DNA from: Actinoplanes philippinensis
GTDB lineage: Bacteria > Actinomycetota > Actinomycetes > Mycobacteriales > Micromonosporaceae
Assembly (NCBI RefSeq): GCF_900113015.1
Contig: NZ_FONV01000007.1
Coordinates: forward strand, 124,001-188,000
Direction: 5' to 3'
Length of the DNA: 64,000 bases
Below the pieces are notes generated by a model. The model ran no database searches. It had not been told where the DNA came from and was given only the letters and a program-made list of their open reading frames with translations. The position numbers and the translations under genes are program-made. Below, piece by piece: positions 1 to 9,266 of this stretch (positions within the stretch are counted from its first letter, which is position 1; each line of letters starts with the position of its first letter).

Positions 1-57
1 GGCATGCGCATGGCCGCCACTCTGCATGCCGGCCGCATCGTCGAGGAGCAGGAATGA
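1..57 (+). CDS. 3' end of an upstream gene (partial)
   Basis: The frame beginning at base 1 is open and ends at TGA 55-57, giving a final 18 residues that end in IVEEQE. Its stop overlaps the ATG of the next gene in an ATGA arrangement, as at the other junctions of this operon. This suggests it is the preceding member of the MoxR/VWA operon. Too little is present to identify a family. Confidence 0.55.
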   Translation, partial: GMRMAATLHAGRIVEEQE

Positions 58-3000
58 GGGAGCTGCTGGAGGCCGGGGCGATCCTTCCCGGTGAGTCACG
101 CGACACCGGCGTCGACACGGTAACCGCGCGCGCCTACGCGCACCCGGCGCTGGACGGCCGCACCGTGGTCCGGCTGGTCGGCGCCGCCCTCGGCGAGGCC
201 GAGGACCTCACCATGGAGTTCCTCGGGTTCCGGCCCGCCGCCGCGCCGGTGGTCGTCGGCCACGCCCGGCGGCAGGCGCTCGGCTTTCCGGCCTGGGCCC
301 TGGTGCACGATCCGGCCAACGGCAAGCACGCGCTGGCACTGGTCAAGGAGATGGAGAAGCTCGCACGGACGGCCCGCGGCAAGCCGGGCAACGCGAAAGA
401 CGGATACGACGTGCTCGCCGCGCGGCTCGGTGCTGCGGTTCCGTCGTTCCTGCCGACCTTCTGGGAGCAGGCGGGGCGGGCGTTCCTGGCCGCGGAGAAT
501 CAGCGGATGGCCGGCATCTGCTTCACCGAGGCCCGCCGCGCCGAGCAGGTGCACGGGCTGAGCGTCGACGAGGACCGGGTGCGCGACGTGCATCTGGAGT
601 TCGCGTTCGCCGGGGCGCTGACCGCGTCGATGCTGGCGGAGTATGCGCGTGGCGTGGTCGACCGACGGCCGGCCGCAGAGGCGTACGAGCTGGTCAAGAC
701 CCTCGCGCTGCGGCGGGTCGCCGGTGGGCTGGCGCCGCACGCGTCGATCGCCGCCGACCTGGCGCGCCTGGCCAAGGCGGCCGGGCTCGACGCCGAGCAG
801 CAGGCCGACGAGGTCGTGACCCGGCTGCTGACCTATCCCGCGATGGCCCGGGCCACGCCCTCGGTCTGGAAGGCGTACCGCAAGAGTCTGGTCCGGCTCG
901 GCAAGCGGGACGAGGTGATCCGCGGCCGGCTGCTGGCGATCGTGCCGGAGCCGCCGGGCTACGGCACCGACATGACCGGGCAGTGGCTCGAGCTGCTGGA
1001 GGCCTCCGGGGCGGCCGCCGACCTGATCGACGGTGCGCCCGCGGCCGGGCCGGCAAGCCGGTGGCTGGAGCGCATCCTCGCCGGCCGGCGTTCCAGCCGC
1101 GCCGGGCGCAAGCGCAGCGCGCCGCTGCTGTCGCTGGTCGAGCGGCTGCTGCCCCGGCTCGCTGCGGAGGACGGCGTGCAGTTCGCGACCGGCTATTGGG
1201 ATGTCGAGCTGGACGTGCTCGACCTGTGCCTGTCCGGCGGCGTCCGGGCCGAGGTCGGGGCGCAGCGCCGGGGCAACGGTTTCGAGATCAGTGACTGGGC
1301 GACCGACGACGGCCCGGGGCGCCGCGACCTGACCGCGATCGCCGCGGACCCGGTGCTACGGCCGGTGTTCGCCCGCAGCGTCAGCCGTGCCTTGCACAAC
1401 CTGCGCTCCGGCGAGGCGCTCACCAGCCCGGCGCTGCCGGAGCGGACCCTGGAGCAGGCGTTCGGCGCCGCCGGTGTCCGATCGGTGCTGGTGGAGATGC
1501 TCACCGAGCAGCTGGCACGATCCGGCGGCGGCACGGTCACCAGCCTCGACGCCGATCTGACCGCGCTCGCCCCGCTGTGGTCGGCCGCCGGGATGGCGCT
1601 CGCCCCCGACGGGTTCCGGCGGCTGCCCGAGATCGACGTGCCGGCCGTGCTGGCGCGGACCCTGCGGGCCGGTCTGCTGACCGAGCTGTCCTGGCCCGCC
1701 TACGAGGGCGCGGCGAAACAGGTGAAGAACATCCGGATCGGTGACGCGTGGCCCGAGTTGGTGGTCTTCGACCAGCAGTCGGCGCACGTCATCGCACCCG
1801 ACGGATCGTCGGCCGAGCATCTGTTCCGCTATCCGCCACAGGGCCACCCGCACGCGCCGAGTCACTACTCGCAGCCGTCCTGCCTCCACACCGACGGCGA
1901 CCTCCTGGTCGCGTGGCACGGGGACAGCGGCCCGGCGGCGTACTGGGCGTCACGCCCGGACGACATCGTGGACGGTGAGTGGCGGTCGCACCGCACCGGC
2001 TGGGGTGTGCCGATGGAACCACTGCCCGTTCCGGGCGGAGGCCTCACCACCGGCGCCCGGCCCGTGCACCCGGGCGACGCCCGCGGGCCCAGCGAGATCT
2101 TTCCGCTGGCCAGTGACGGGGAGGCGTTCTGGCGGTGCGAGCACGTGCAGGTCGACGCCGGTGAGTGGGGGTGGCGATGGCGCGAGTTCGATCCGCGGAC
2201 CGGGGACGCCGGCCGGGTCAGCGCGCCGGCCTTCTTCACCCCACCGGCCGGTGACCGGCTGGTCGCCGAGGCGTGCGTGCTGCGACCGGCGCCGGAGGCC
2301 TTCGCCGGGTCGCCGATGGGCTGGCACGACGGTCTCGTCGGGTGGCGCACGACGCGGACAGCGCAGGGCACGCAGGCCGGCGAGGGTGTCGACGGGCGCC
2401 GGGTGACCCTGCCCGCGGGCGGCGTTCCGCGGCTCCAGGCTCACCGCGGCGATGACCGCCTGATCGGTGCGATGATGCTGCCGGGCTCCGCCGCGCCGCT
2501 ACCGGTCAGCGTCGAGGGCGGCTACTCGCGGGACCGGCTGCGCGTGTGGACAGCTGACGGGCAGTTCGTGCTCGCCGAGACGGCCGCGACGACCAGCACG
2601 CTGCCGCCGCCGGCCTGGTGGCATGCGCTGCGCACCCGTGACGAGGCAGGGTCGGCCGCGCTACGGGCGGTCGACGAGGCGACGGCGGCACAGCTGCTGG
2701 CGGTCGACGACTCGGTGACCGGGACGGTCGAGGTCAAGGACGCGGTCACGGCGAATGTCGAGGCGCATCTGCCGCAGGTCACCGATGTCGCTCTACGCTC
2801 CCGGATCGCGGAGGTGGTGGCCCGGGCGGTCCGGTTGCGGCGGCGCATCGCCGAGGCGCCGCAGCACCTGGACGCCGAGGTCGCCCCGGCGCGGGCGGCC
2901 GTGCCCGCGGTGTCCGACGAGGCACTCCAGCAGGCATGGAGCGGGCTGTGCGACGCCACCCGGATGTACCACAGCGGGCGTTTCGGGGCTCGCTACGACG

Positions 3001-4790
3001 TTCTGGCGCAGGTGTCCGGAGTCGCGGCCCTGCTGGCCGGAGCGGCAGCCGGGACCATCCCCGCCGCGGAGGTCGGCGGCGGCTGGACGGCGCTGCTCGG
3101 CGGCCTCGGTGCGCCCGCTCTGCGGGCCGCGTCGCCGGTCACCGAGACGGACGACCGGGAAGCCCTCGCCGTCTTCCTTGCCGCGATCGCCGGGACGCCG
3201 CTGGCCGGCCCCGGGCTACGCCTGCTGGAGGTCACGCAGGAACGTATGACCGTCAACGGGGAGGTGGAGGTGCAGCGGGCCGGTGCCCAGATCACGGTGC
3301 TCTTCCCACCCACGCAGCGGCATTTCGTCATCAGCAGTCAGCTGACCTGGCAACGCAGTGCCGTCCAGCTTGCGCCGGACGGCGGGTTCACCCCTCCGGC
3401 GGGTGTGACGCTGCGCGAGGAGGCGTACCCCAGCGGCCGTCAGACCAGCGAGCGGCTACAGGATTTCGGTGCCCTGCTGCGCGAACGCGGTCCGGCGCCA
3501 TGGCGGCCGGAGGCGGCCGAGGCGCTGGCCGCCATGACCGGCATGACCCGGGCCGAAGCCGTGCTGCTGCTGGCCGGGCTGCCCGGCATCGACAGCTGGG
3601 AGTCGAATTTCCTCAGCCCGGCGCAGCGCTCTCTGCTGGGGCTCAGCGCCGCCCACGCGAAGGTCGCCAAGTCCGCTCTGCGGGGACTGTCCGCACACCA
3701 GCGGGTCGCGCTGCTCGACGCGGCGATGCCGGTGGACCCGGCCGATCTGTGGGAGAGCGGGCCGGACGTCGAGGCGGTCGCCGAGGCGTGGATCCGGTTG
3801 CGGGGCCGCCGGGCCGCCGTGCCGGAGGAGCTCGTCGCCGCCCTCGACCGGATCGTCGACAGTGCTCGCGCGGCCGACGTCCTCCAGGTCGTGGCGGCGC
3901 CCCGGGCCGGTGACTGGCTGCACACCGACGGGCGCAGCACCGCCGCGGGGTATTACCACGTGGAGACCGTGGCGGACACCGGCACGCCGTTCGACCAGCG
4001 GCACCTGCTCGCGATGGCGGTCGCCCTGCCCTGGCTCGGCTACCACCTGAGCTGGGACGATCCGCTGCGGTCCACACTGCCCGAGGCCCTGCGGCTGGTC
4101 CGCGAGCGGCTGCGCAACCCCGGCCTGCTGGTCGGCCACGCGACGCATCCGCTGAGCGGTCCGCCCGAGGCCGGGCCGGCCCTGGTCGAGGGGACGAGTC
4201 ACCACGACTTCATGACCTTTCACATCGCGCCGGCGAAACTGACCGGCGCTGACGACGTGGCGCTCGGCTTCATCGACCACGACACCGGGACGGCCCTGCG
4301 TACGCTGCTCTCCGGCTGGATCGACGAGGTCGTGTCCACCCCCGGCGGCGCCTCGGGCGAGCCGCACGATCCCCGGGTCAGCGCGCCGCACCTGGTCGGC
4401 GAGGTTCGCGAGCGGTTCGGGCTCGACGGCGACGCGGCGGCGTACTACCTGCAGCTGCTCGCGCTGCCGGACCCGACCGACAAGGCCGTGCAGGCGTGGA
4501 ACGGATGGAAGACCGCCCAGCTCCGCACGGTCCGGGAGGCGCTGGTGGCCGCTGACCTGGTGGTGGCGGCCAAACGGGAACGCGCCGGGCGCCCGGTGTT
4601 CCTGCCCGGTGGGTGGCTGCCGGCCCGCGCGCCGATACTGCCGGTCGAAGCCTGGAAACAGGAGCTGTACCTGCACACGGGCAACCAGCGGGTCGTCACC
4701 CGCCCGCTGCCCGGGCTGTTCGCCGCGGCATGGGCCCGGATCACCGCGGGCGACGTCCCCCGCTACCGCGACCTGGGAGAGAAGCCGTGA
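54..4790 (+). CDS. Large unassigned protein of the MoxR-VWA-SWIM operon (1578 aa)
   Basis: I do not recognise a named family. The start is ATG 54, overlapping the previous stop; the end overlaps the GTG of the MoxR gene (GTGA), so translation is coupled at both sides. There is no signal peptide or membrane segment, so it is probably cytoplasmic. The N-terminal ~450 residues look helical and repeat-like. The middle (about 560-800) is rich in Trp, Gly and short beta-type segments such as AYWASRPDDIVDGEW, suggestive of a propeller. The C-terminal half is alpha-rich again. By context it is the large partner of a MoxR/VWA machine, perhaps a scaffold or substrate-recognition subunit. That role is inference only. 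Confidence 0.8.
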   Translation: MRELLEAGAILPGESRDTGVDTVTARAYAHPALDGRTVVRLVGAALGEAEDLTMEFLGFRPAAAPVVVGHARRQALGFPAWALVHDPANGKHALALVKEMEKLARTARGKPGNAKDGYDVLAARLGAAVPSFLPTFWEQAGRAFLAAENQRMAGICFTEARRAEQVHGLSVDEDRVRDVHLEFAFAGALTASMLAEYARGVVDRRPAAEAYELVKTLALRRVAGGLAPHASIAADLARLAKAAGLDAEQQADEVVTRLLTYPAMARATPSVWKAYRKSLVRLGKRDEVIRGRLLAIVPEPPGYGTDMTGQWLELLEASGAAADLIDGAPAAGPASRWLERILAGRRSSRAGRKRSAPLLSLVERLLPRLAAEDGVQFATGYWDVELDVLDLCLSGGVRAEVGAQRRGNGFEISDWATDDGPGRRDLTAIAADPVLRPVFARSVSRALHNLRSGEALTSPALPERTLEQAFGAAGVRSVLVEMLTEQLARSGGGTVTSLDADLTALAPLWSAAGMALAPDGFRRLPEIDVPAVLARTLRAGLLTELSWPAYEGAAKQVKNIRIGDAWPELVVFDQQSAHVIAPDGSSAEHLFRYPPQGHPHAPSHYSQPSCLHTDGDLLVAWHGDSGPAAYWASRPDDIVDGEWRSHRTGWGVPMEPLPVPGGGLTTGARPVHPGDARGPSEIFPLASDGEAFWRCEHVQVDAGEWGWRWREFDPRTGDAGRVSAPAFFTPPAGDRLVAEACVLRPAPEAFAGSPMGWHDGLVGWRTTRTAQGTQAGEGVDGRRVTLPAGGVPRLQAHRGDDRLIGAMMLPGSAAPLPVSVEGGYSRDRLRVWTADGQFVLAETAATTSTLPPPAWWHALRTRDEAGSAALRAVDEATAAQLLAVDDSVTGTVEVKDAVTANVEAHLPQVTDVALRSRIAEVVARAVRLRRRIAEAPQHLDAEVAPARAAVPAVSDEALQQAWSGLCDATRMYHSGRFGARYDVLAQVSGVAALLAGAAAGTIPAAEVGGGWTALLGGLGAPALRAASPVTETDDREALAVFLAAIAGTPLAGPGLRLLEVTQERMTVNGEVEVQRAGAQITVLFPPTQRHFVISSQLTWQRSAVQLAPDGGFTPPAGVTLREEAYPSGRQTSERLQDFGALLRERGPAPWRPEAAEALAAMTGMTRAEAVLLLAGLPGIDSWESNFLSPAQRSLLGLSAAHAKVAKSALRGLSAHQRVALLDAAMPVDPADLWESGPDVEAVAEAWIRLRGRRAAVPEELVAALDRIVDSARAADVLQVVAAPRAGDWLHTDGRSTAAGYYHVETVADTGTPFDQRHLLAMAVALPWLGYHLSWDDPLRSTLPEALRLVRERLRNPGLLVGHATHPLSGPPEAGPALVEGTSHHDFMTFHIAPAKLTGADDVALGFIDHDTGTALRTLLSGWIDEVVSTPGGASGEPHDPRVSAPHLVGEVRERFGLDGDAAAYYLQLLALPDPTDKAVQAWNGWKTAQLRTVREALVAADLVVAAKRERAGRPVFLPGGWLPARAPILPVEAWKQELYLHTGNQRVVTRPLPGLFAAAWARITAGDVPRYRDLGEKP

Positions 4791-5896
4791 CCGTGGTCCG
4801 CCAGATCGATCCGCCGGAACACCGGTATGCGGAGGAGCTGGAGTTCCTGGTGGCCGCCGACGCCGGCCGCCGCCCGCCGGGCTGGCGTCTGACTCCCCGC
4901 GCGGTGGTCACCTTCGTCGCCGGTTCCGGCGGGGTGCCCTTCGGCGGCCGGGTCATCGCGCCGAAATTCGTCGGTGAGCGCGCCCTGATCGAGCGGTGCG
5001 TCGTCACCCTCGCCGGGGAACGCGGGTTGCTGCTGGTCGGCGAGCCGGGCACCGCCAAGTCGATGCTCTCCGAGCTGTTCGCGGCGGCGATCTGCGGGAC
5101 CAGCGCGCTGGCCGTGCAGGGCACCGCCGGCACCAGCGAGGACCAGCTGCGCTACGGGTGGAACTACGCGCTGTTGCTGGCCACGGGGCCGACGCCGGAG
5201 GCGCTGGTGCCGTCGCCGGTCCTGACCGCGATGACGACCGGCGCGGTGGCCCGGGTGGAGGAGATCACCCGTTGCCTGCCGGAGGTGCAGGACGCACTCG
5301 TCTCGATCATGTCGGAGCGGCGGATCAGCGTGCCGGAGCTCACCGGGACCGACGACGCGGTCGCCCACGCCGTGCCCGGGTTCTGCCTGATCGCCACGGC
5401 GAACCTGCGCGACCGCGGGGTGTCGGAGATGTCGGCGGCCCTCAAACGGCGGTTCAACTTCGAGGTGGTGCCGCCGATCGCCGACCTCGACGCGGAGGTT
5501 GCCCTGGTCACGCGCCAGGCGCGGGCGGCGGTCGAGCGCGGCGGCGCGGCCTTCTCGGTCGACGACGCCGTGCTGGAGACGCTGGTGACGGCGTTCCGGG
5601 ACCTGCGGACCGGGTTCAGCGCCGAAGGGTGGGAGGTGGAGCGGCCGTCGTCGGTGATGAGCACCGCGGAGGCGGTCGCGGTGGCGGCGTCGATCGGCCT
5701 CTCCGAGGCGTACCTTCCGGGGCCGGATCCGTTGTCGCTGCTGCCGGGGCATCTGCTCGGGGTGGTGCGCAAGGACGATCCGGGTGATGCGGCGCGGCTG
5801 CTGGCGTACTGGGACGGGGCGCTGCGGCGGCGTGCGGAAGGAGGGGCCCGGATGTGGCGGCAGCTCTGGGAGCATCGGGACGTGCTGCGTGACTGA
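4787..5896 (+). CDS. MoxR-type AAA+ ATPase
   Basis: A 369-aa protein starting at GTG 4787, which overlaps the preceding TGA; upstream in-frame codons lie inside the previous gene. Walker A GEPGTAKS is at residues 85-92. The Walker B/post-B segment reads ARVEEITRCLPEVQDAL and continues into MSERRISVPE. A sensor-1 like LIATANLRDRG follows. This is the MoxR architecture, with the usual first acidic residue of Walker B present as Glu rather than Asp. MoxR ATPases normally act as chaperones that remodel or load metal into partners bound through VWA proteins. Here the VWA partner is encoded immediately downstream, overlapping by 8 bases. E. coli yehL-yehP-yehQ is, from memory, a comparable gene set. 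Confidence 0.93.
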   Translation: MTVVRQIDPPEHRYAEELEFLVAADAGRRPPGWRLTPRAVVTFVAGSGGVPFGGRVIAPKFVGERALIERCVVTLAGERGLLLVGEPGTAKSMLSELFAAAICGTSALAVQGTAGTSEDQLRYGWNYALLLATGPTPEALVPSPVLTAMTTGAVARVEEITRCLPEVQDALVSIMSERRISVPELTGTDDAVAHAVPGFCLIATANLRDRGVSEMSAALKRRFNFEVVPPIADLDAEVALVTRQARAAVERGGAAFSVDDAVLETLVTAFRDLRTGFSAEGWEVERPSSVMSTAEAVAVAASIGLSEAYLPGPDPLSLLPGHLLGVVRKDDPGDAARLLAYWDGALRRRAEGGARMWRQLWEHRDVLRD

Positions 5897-8800
5897 CCCG
5901 CGTGAGCTGGTCGGGCGGCTCGCCGGGGACGATCGGGTGCAGCTGATCGGCGTACGGCACCACTCGCCGGTCCTGGCGGCGGCCGTCCCGGCGATGCTCG
6001 ACGCGTTCGCGCCGGAGACCCTGCTGGTCGAGCTGCCCGCGGAGATGCAGCCGTGGGTGCGGTGGCTGGCGGACCCGGAGACGGTGACGCCGGTGGCTCT
6101 GGCCGCCGGCAGCCGGGCCTTCTACCCGTTCGCGGACTTCAGCCCGGAGCTGGTGGCGCTGCGGTGGGCGCGCCGGCGCGGTGTGCCGGTCGTCTGCTGC
6201 GATCTGCCGCTGGCGGACCGTGCTCCGCGCGAATCCCCCGTAACCGGGCCTGAGATCGGCCCTTCGCTCGGTGCGGCGGTGCACCGGAGCCTGACCGGTC
6301 GCGCAGGTGACGACCTCTGGGATCGGTGGATCGAGGCGGGAGCGCCGGGGAGTTCGCCGGAGGCCGTGCGGCGGGCGGCCCTCGCGGCGGGGTGGGCATT
6401 GCGGCACGACGCCGAGAGGCACGGTGTCGACCCCGTCGATCTGCGGCGCGAGGCCTGCATGCGCGGGCATCTGAGAGGTACGAGCGGACGGGTCAGCGTG
6501 GTCGTCGGGGCGTTTCATGCACCGGTGCTCCTCGACGGGCCGGTCCTCGAAGACGCGGCCGATCGGCCGGCGCCCGTGATCTCGCTGGTGCCGTACACGT
6601 TCGACCTGCTCGACGCGCGCTCCGGCTATCCGGCAGGCATCCGGGACCCACGCTGGCAGCAGGCCGTCCTCGACAGCGGGGGCGATCCGGAACGGATCAG
6701 GCTCGCCACCCACACGTTCGCCGTCGAGGTCACCCGGCAGTTGCGGGCACAGGGCCGTCCGGCCGGGCCCGGGGAGGCCGCGGAGGTCGTACGGCTGGCG
6801 GGTGACCTGGCGGCGTTGCGTTCGTTGCCCGCGCCCGGCCGCGGCGAACTGGTGGAGGCGTTGCAGACCGTCCTCGCGCAGGGCGCACCCACCGGCATCG
6901 GCCGCGGTGTCGCCCATGCCATGGACGCCGTCCTGATCGGACGCCGCCGGGGACGGCTGCCCGCCGGCGCGCCCAGGACCGGCCTGCTGCCCGCCGTCGA
7001 GGACGAGTTGGGCCGGCTCCGGCTTCCCGGGCCGGGACAGGCCGCGCAGCGCATCCGGCTCGACCCGCTGCGCTCGCCCACGGACCGCGAACGGGAACTC
7101 GTCATCCGCCGGCTCGGCGCCTGCGGCGCGGCTTACGGTGATCCCGGTACGAGCGGGCCGGCCCTCGGCGGCGAAGCGCTGACCACGGTGTGGCGGGTGG
7201 AGTGGACGCCCTCCACGGACGCCGCGCTCGCCGTCGCCGGCCTGCACGGGGTGAGCCTCGTCCAGGCGACGGAAGGCCTGCTGGCGATGCGTCGCCGACG
7301 GGAGATCGAGCAGGGCGGCCCGACCGCCGAGCAGGCACTGACAGGTCTGGAGGTGGCCGCGGCGTGCGGCTTGCCGGGGCTCGCCGCACTGCGCATCCGG
7401 GACGTACGGCAGGCGGTGTGCCATGGTGGCGGGATCGCTCAGATCGTCGCCGGGCTGAACCTGCTCGACCGGGTCGAACGGGGTCACGTCGCCGGGCTGA
7501 CCACGCCGCCGGACGGGATCACCGACGTCCGCGACGATCTGCACGCCGCCGCGGTCGCGGCGATCGGCGGGCTCACCGGGTCGGCCCGGGTCGAGGATGC
7601 CCGGGCGTTGCATGATCTCGTGCAGGCCGCCGACGAGGCCGGGCGGCTGATGCGACTCGACCATGCCGTTCGTGGCCTCGCCCGGGACGGGACGCCCCTG
7701 ATGAGCGGGGCCGCGGTGGCGGTGGGTGTGCTGCTCGGGCACAGCGCACCGGAGGAGTTCGGGCGACGGCTCGCGTCCTGGGCGGACCTGCCCGCGGCCG
7801 AGGCGACCGATCGGCTGCGCGGAGCGCTCAGCGTGGCCGGGGCGCTGCTGCAGTCGGGCGGGCCGGTTCTCGAACCGCTGCTCGACGTGGTCGATGGTCT
7901 CTCCGACGACGACTTCGTACGGCGGCTGCCCGCGCTGCGCGGCGGTTTCGACGCGCTGAGCCCGGCGGATCGCGATCGTCTCCTGCACACCGTCGGTGAA
8001 CGGCACGGCGCGGTGCGGGAACAGCTCGCGGCCGGCCCGGCGACTGTCGCGGCGTGGCTGACGGCGGATCGGGCAGGACTGGCAGCGGTCCGGGCGCTCG
8101 GCCTGACGGAGCCGGTCGCCGCCGCCGGAGCCGTGCCACCCGCTGCGGCCGGACCGGTGGAGCCGGGTGCGATCTCGCCGGGACAGCGGTGGCGGCTGCT
8201 GCTCGGCCGGGAGACCGACCGGCTTCCCGCCGACCAGCGGCGGCTCGCCACCGCGCTGGACGAGATCTACGGGGCGGGGCGCGGCGAAGGGGCGTACCCG
8301 ATCGACGGCGGCGGCGCCGGGCGTGAACCGGCCTATCCGCAGGCCCGCGAGTGGTTGGAGGACCTGGAGTCGCTGTTCGGCACGGAAGTACGCGACGAGG
8401 TCCTGGCGCGCGCCGCCGAACGCGGCCGGCTCGACGCGGTGCTCGCCGCCGACCCGCAACAGGTACGCCCGTCGGTGGACCTGCTGCACGCGGTGCTGTC
8501 ACTGGCCGGCGGGCTGCCCGAGTCCCGCCTGGCCCGCCTTCGCCCGCTCGTGGCCCGGCTGACTGCCGAGCTCACCGCCCAACTGGCCCGCCGTATCCGC
8601 CCCGCTCTCGTCGGGCTGAGCACGCCCCGGCCGACCCGACGGCCCACCGGACGGCTCGATCTGGGTGCCACGGTGCGGCGCAACCTGCACACCGTACGGC
8701 CGGGGCCGGACGGGCGGGCGCAGGTCCTCCCCCAGCAGCCGGTGTTCCGCAGCCCCGGCCGGCGCAGCGTCGACTGGCAGGTCGTCCTGCTGGTCGACGT

Positions 8801-9266
8801 CTCCGGCTCGATGGAGCAGTCGACCGTGTGGGCCGCCCTGACCGCCTCGGTCCTGGCCGGCGTGCCCGCGCTGCGCACCCGCTTCGTCACGTTCTCGACG
8901 GAGGTCATCGACCTCACCGACCGGGTCGACGATCCGCTGTCGCTGCTGCTGGAGATCCGCGTCGGTGGCGGCACGCACATCGCCGCCGGCCTGCGCTACG
9001 CGCGCCAGATCACGGTCGTGCCGCAGCGCACCATGGTGATCGTGATCAGCGACTTCGAGGAGGGGTACGCGATCGGCGACCTGCTCGCGGCGGTCCGGGC
9101 CCTGGCCGACGACGGGACGACCCTGCTCGGCTGCGCCAGCCTCGACGACAAGGGCCGCCCCCGCTACAGCACCGGCGTCGCGGCACAGCTGGCCGGGGCC
9201 GGCATGCCGGTGGCGGCGCTGAGCCCGACCGAACTCGCCCGCTGGATCGGGGAGCAGGTGCGATGA
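5889..9266 (+). CDS. DUF5682 protein with C-terminal VWA domain
   Basis: A 1125-aa protein; GTG 5889 is preferred because it lies at the 3' end of the MoxR gene and starts VTDPREL just before the conserved block. Residues ~15-250 match DUF5682: LIGVRHHSPVL, then LLVELPAEMQPW, then FYPFADFSPELVALRWA. The C-terminus is a von Willebrand A domain with MIDAS motif DVSGS at 970-974, a later THIAAGL threonine and VIVISDFEEG. The MIDAS residues look intact, so metal-dependent ligand binding is likely. VWA proteins are the classic partners of MoxR ATPases. The fusion puts the DUF5682 module, which I think is related to Tiki/TraB-like folds, under the control of that pair. Its activity is unknown. Confidence 0.9.
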   Translation: MTDPRELVGRLAGDDRVQLIGVRHHSPVLAAAVPAMLDAFAPETLLVELPAEMQPWVRWLADPETVTPVALAAGSRAFYPFADFSPELVALRWARRRGVPVVCCDLPLADRAPRESPVTGPEIGPSLGAAVHRSLTGRAGDDLWDRWIEAGAPGSSPEAVRRAALAAGWALRHDAERHGVDPVDLRREACMRGHLRGTSGRVSVVVGAFHAPVLLDGPVLEDAADRPAPVISLVPYTFDLLDARSGYPAGIRDPRWQQAVLDSGGDPERIRLATHTFAVEVTRQLRAQGRPAGPGEAAEVVRLAGDLAALRSLPAPGRGELVEALQTVLAQGAPTGIGRGVAHAMDAVLIGRRRGRLPAGAPRTGLLPAVEDELGRLRLPGPGQAAQRIRLDPLRSPTDRERELVIRRLGACGAAYGDPGTSGPALGGEALTTVWRVEWTPSTDAALAVAGLHGVSLVQATEGLLAMRRRREIEQGGPTAEQALTGLEVAAACGLPGLAALRIRDVRQAVCHGGGIAQIVAGLNLLDRVERGHVAGLTTPPDGITDVRDDLHAAAVAAIGGLTGSARVEDARALHDLVQAADEAGRLMRLDHAVRGLARDGTPLMSGAAVAVGVLLGHSAPEEFGRRLASWADLPAAEATDRLRGALSVAGALLQSGGPVLEPLLDVVDGLSDDDFVRRLPALRGGFDALSPADRDRLLHTVGERHGAVREQLAAGPATVAAWLTADRAGLAAVRALGLTEPVAAAGAVPPAAAGPVEPGAISPGQRWRLLLGRETDRLPADQRRLATALDEIYGAGRGEGAYPIDGGGAGREPAYPQAREWLEDLESLFGTEVRDEVLARAAERGRLDAVLAADPQQVRPSVDLLHAVLSLAGGLPESRLARLRPLVARLTAELTAQLARRIRPALVGLSTPRPTRRPTGRLDLGATVRRNLHTVRPGPDGRAQVLPQQPVFRSPGRRSVDWQVVLLVDVSGSMEQSTVWAALTASVLAGVPALRTRFVTFSTEVIDLTDRVDDPLSLLLEIRVGGGTHIAAGLRYARQITVVPQRTMVIVISDFEEGYAIGDLLAAVRALADDGTTLLGCASLDDKGRPRYSTGVAAQLAGAGMPVAALSPTELARWIGEQVR

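Noticed and set aside
5616..8489. A long open frame antisense to the DUF5682-VWA gene
   Set aside because: It has an Arg/Pro-rich composition, no recognisable motif, and lies wholly opposite a gene with clear domains; in very GC-rich DNA such antisense frames are open by codon-position bias.
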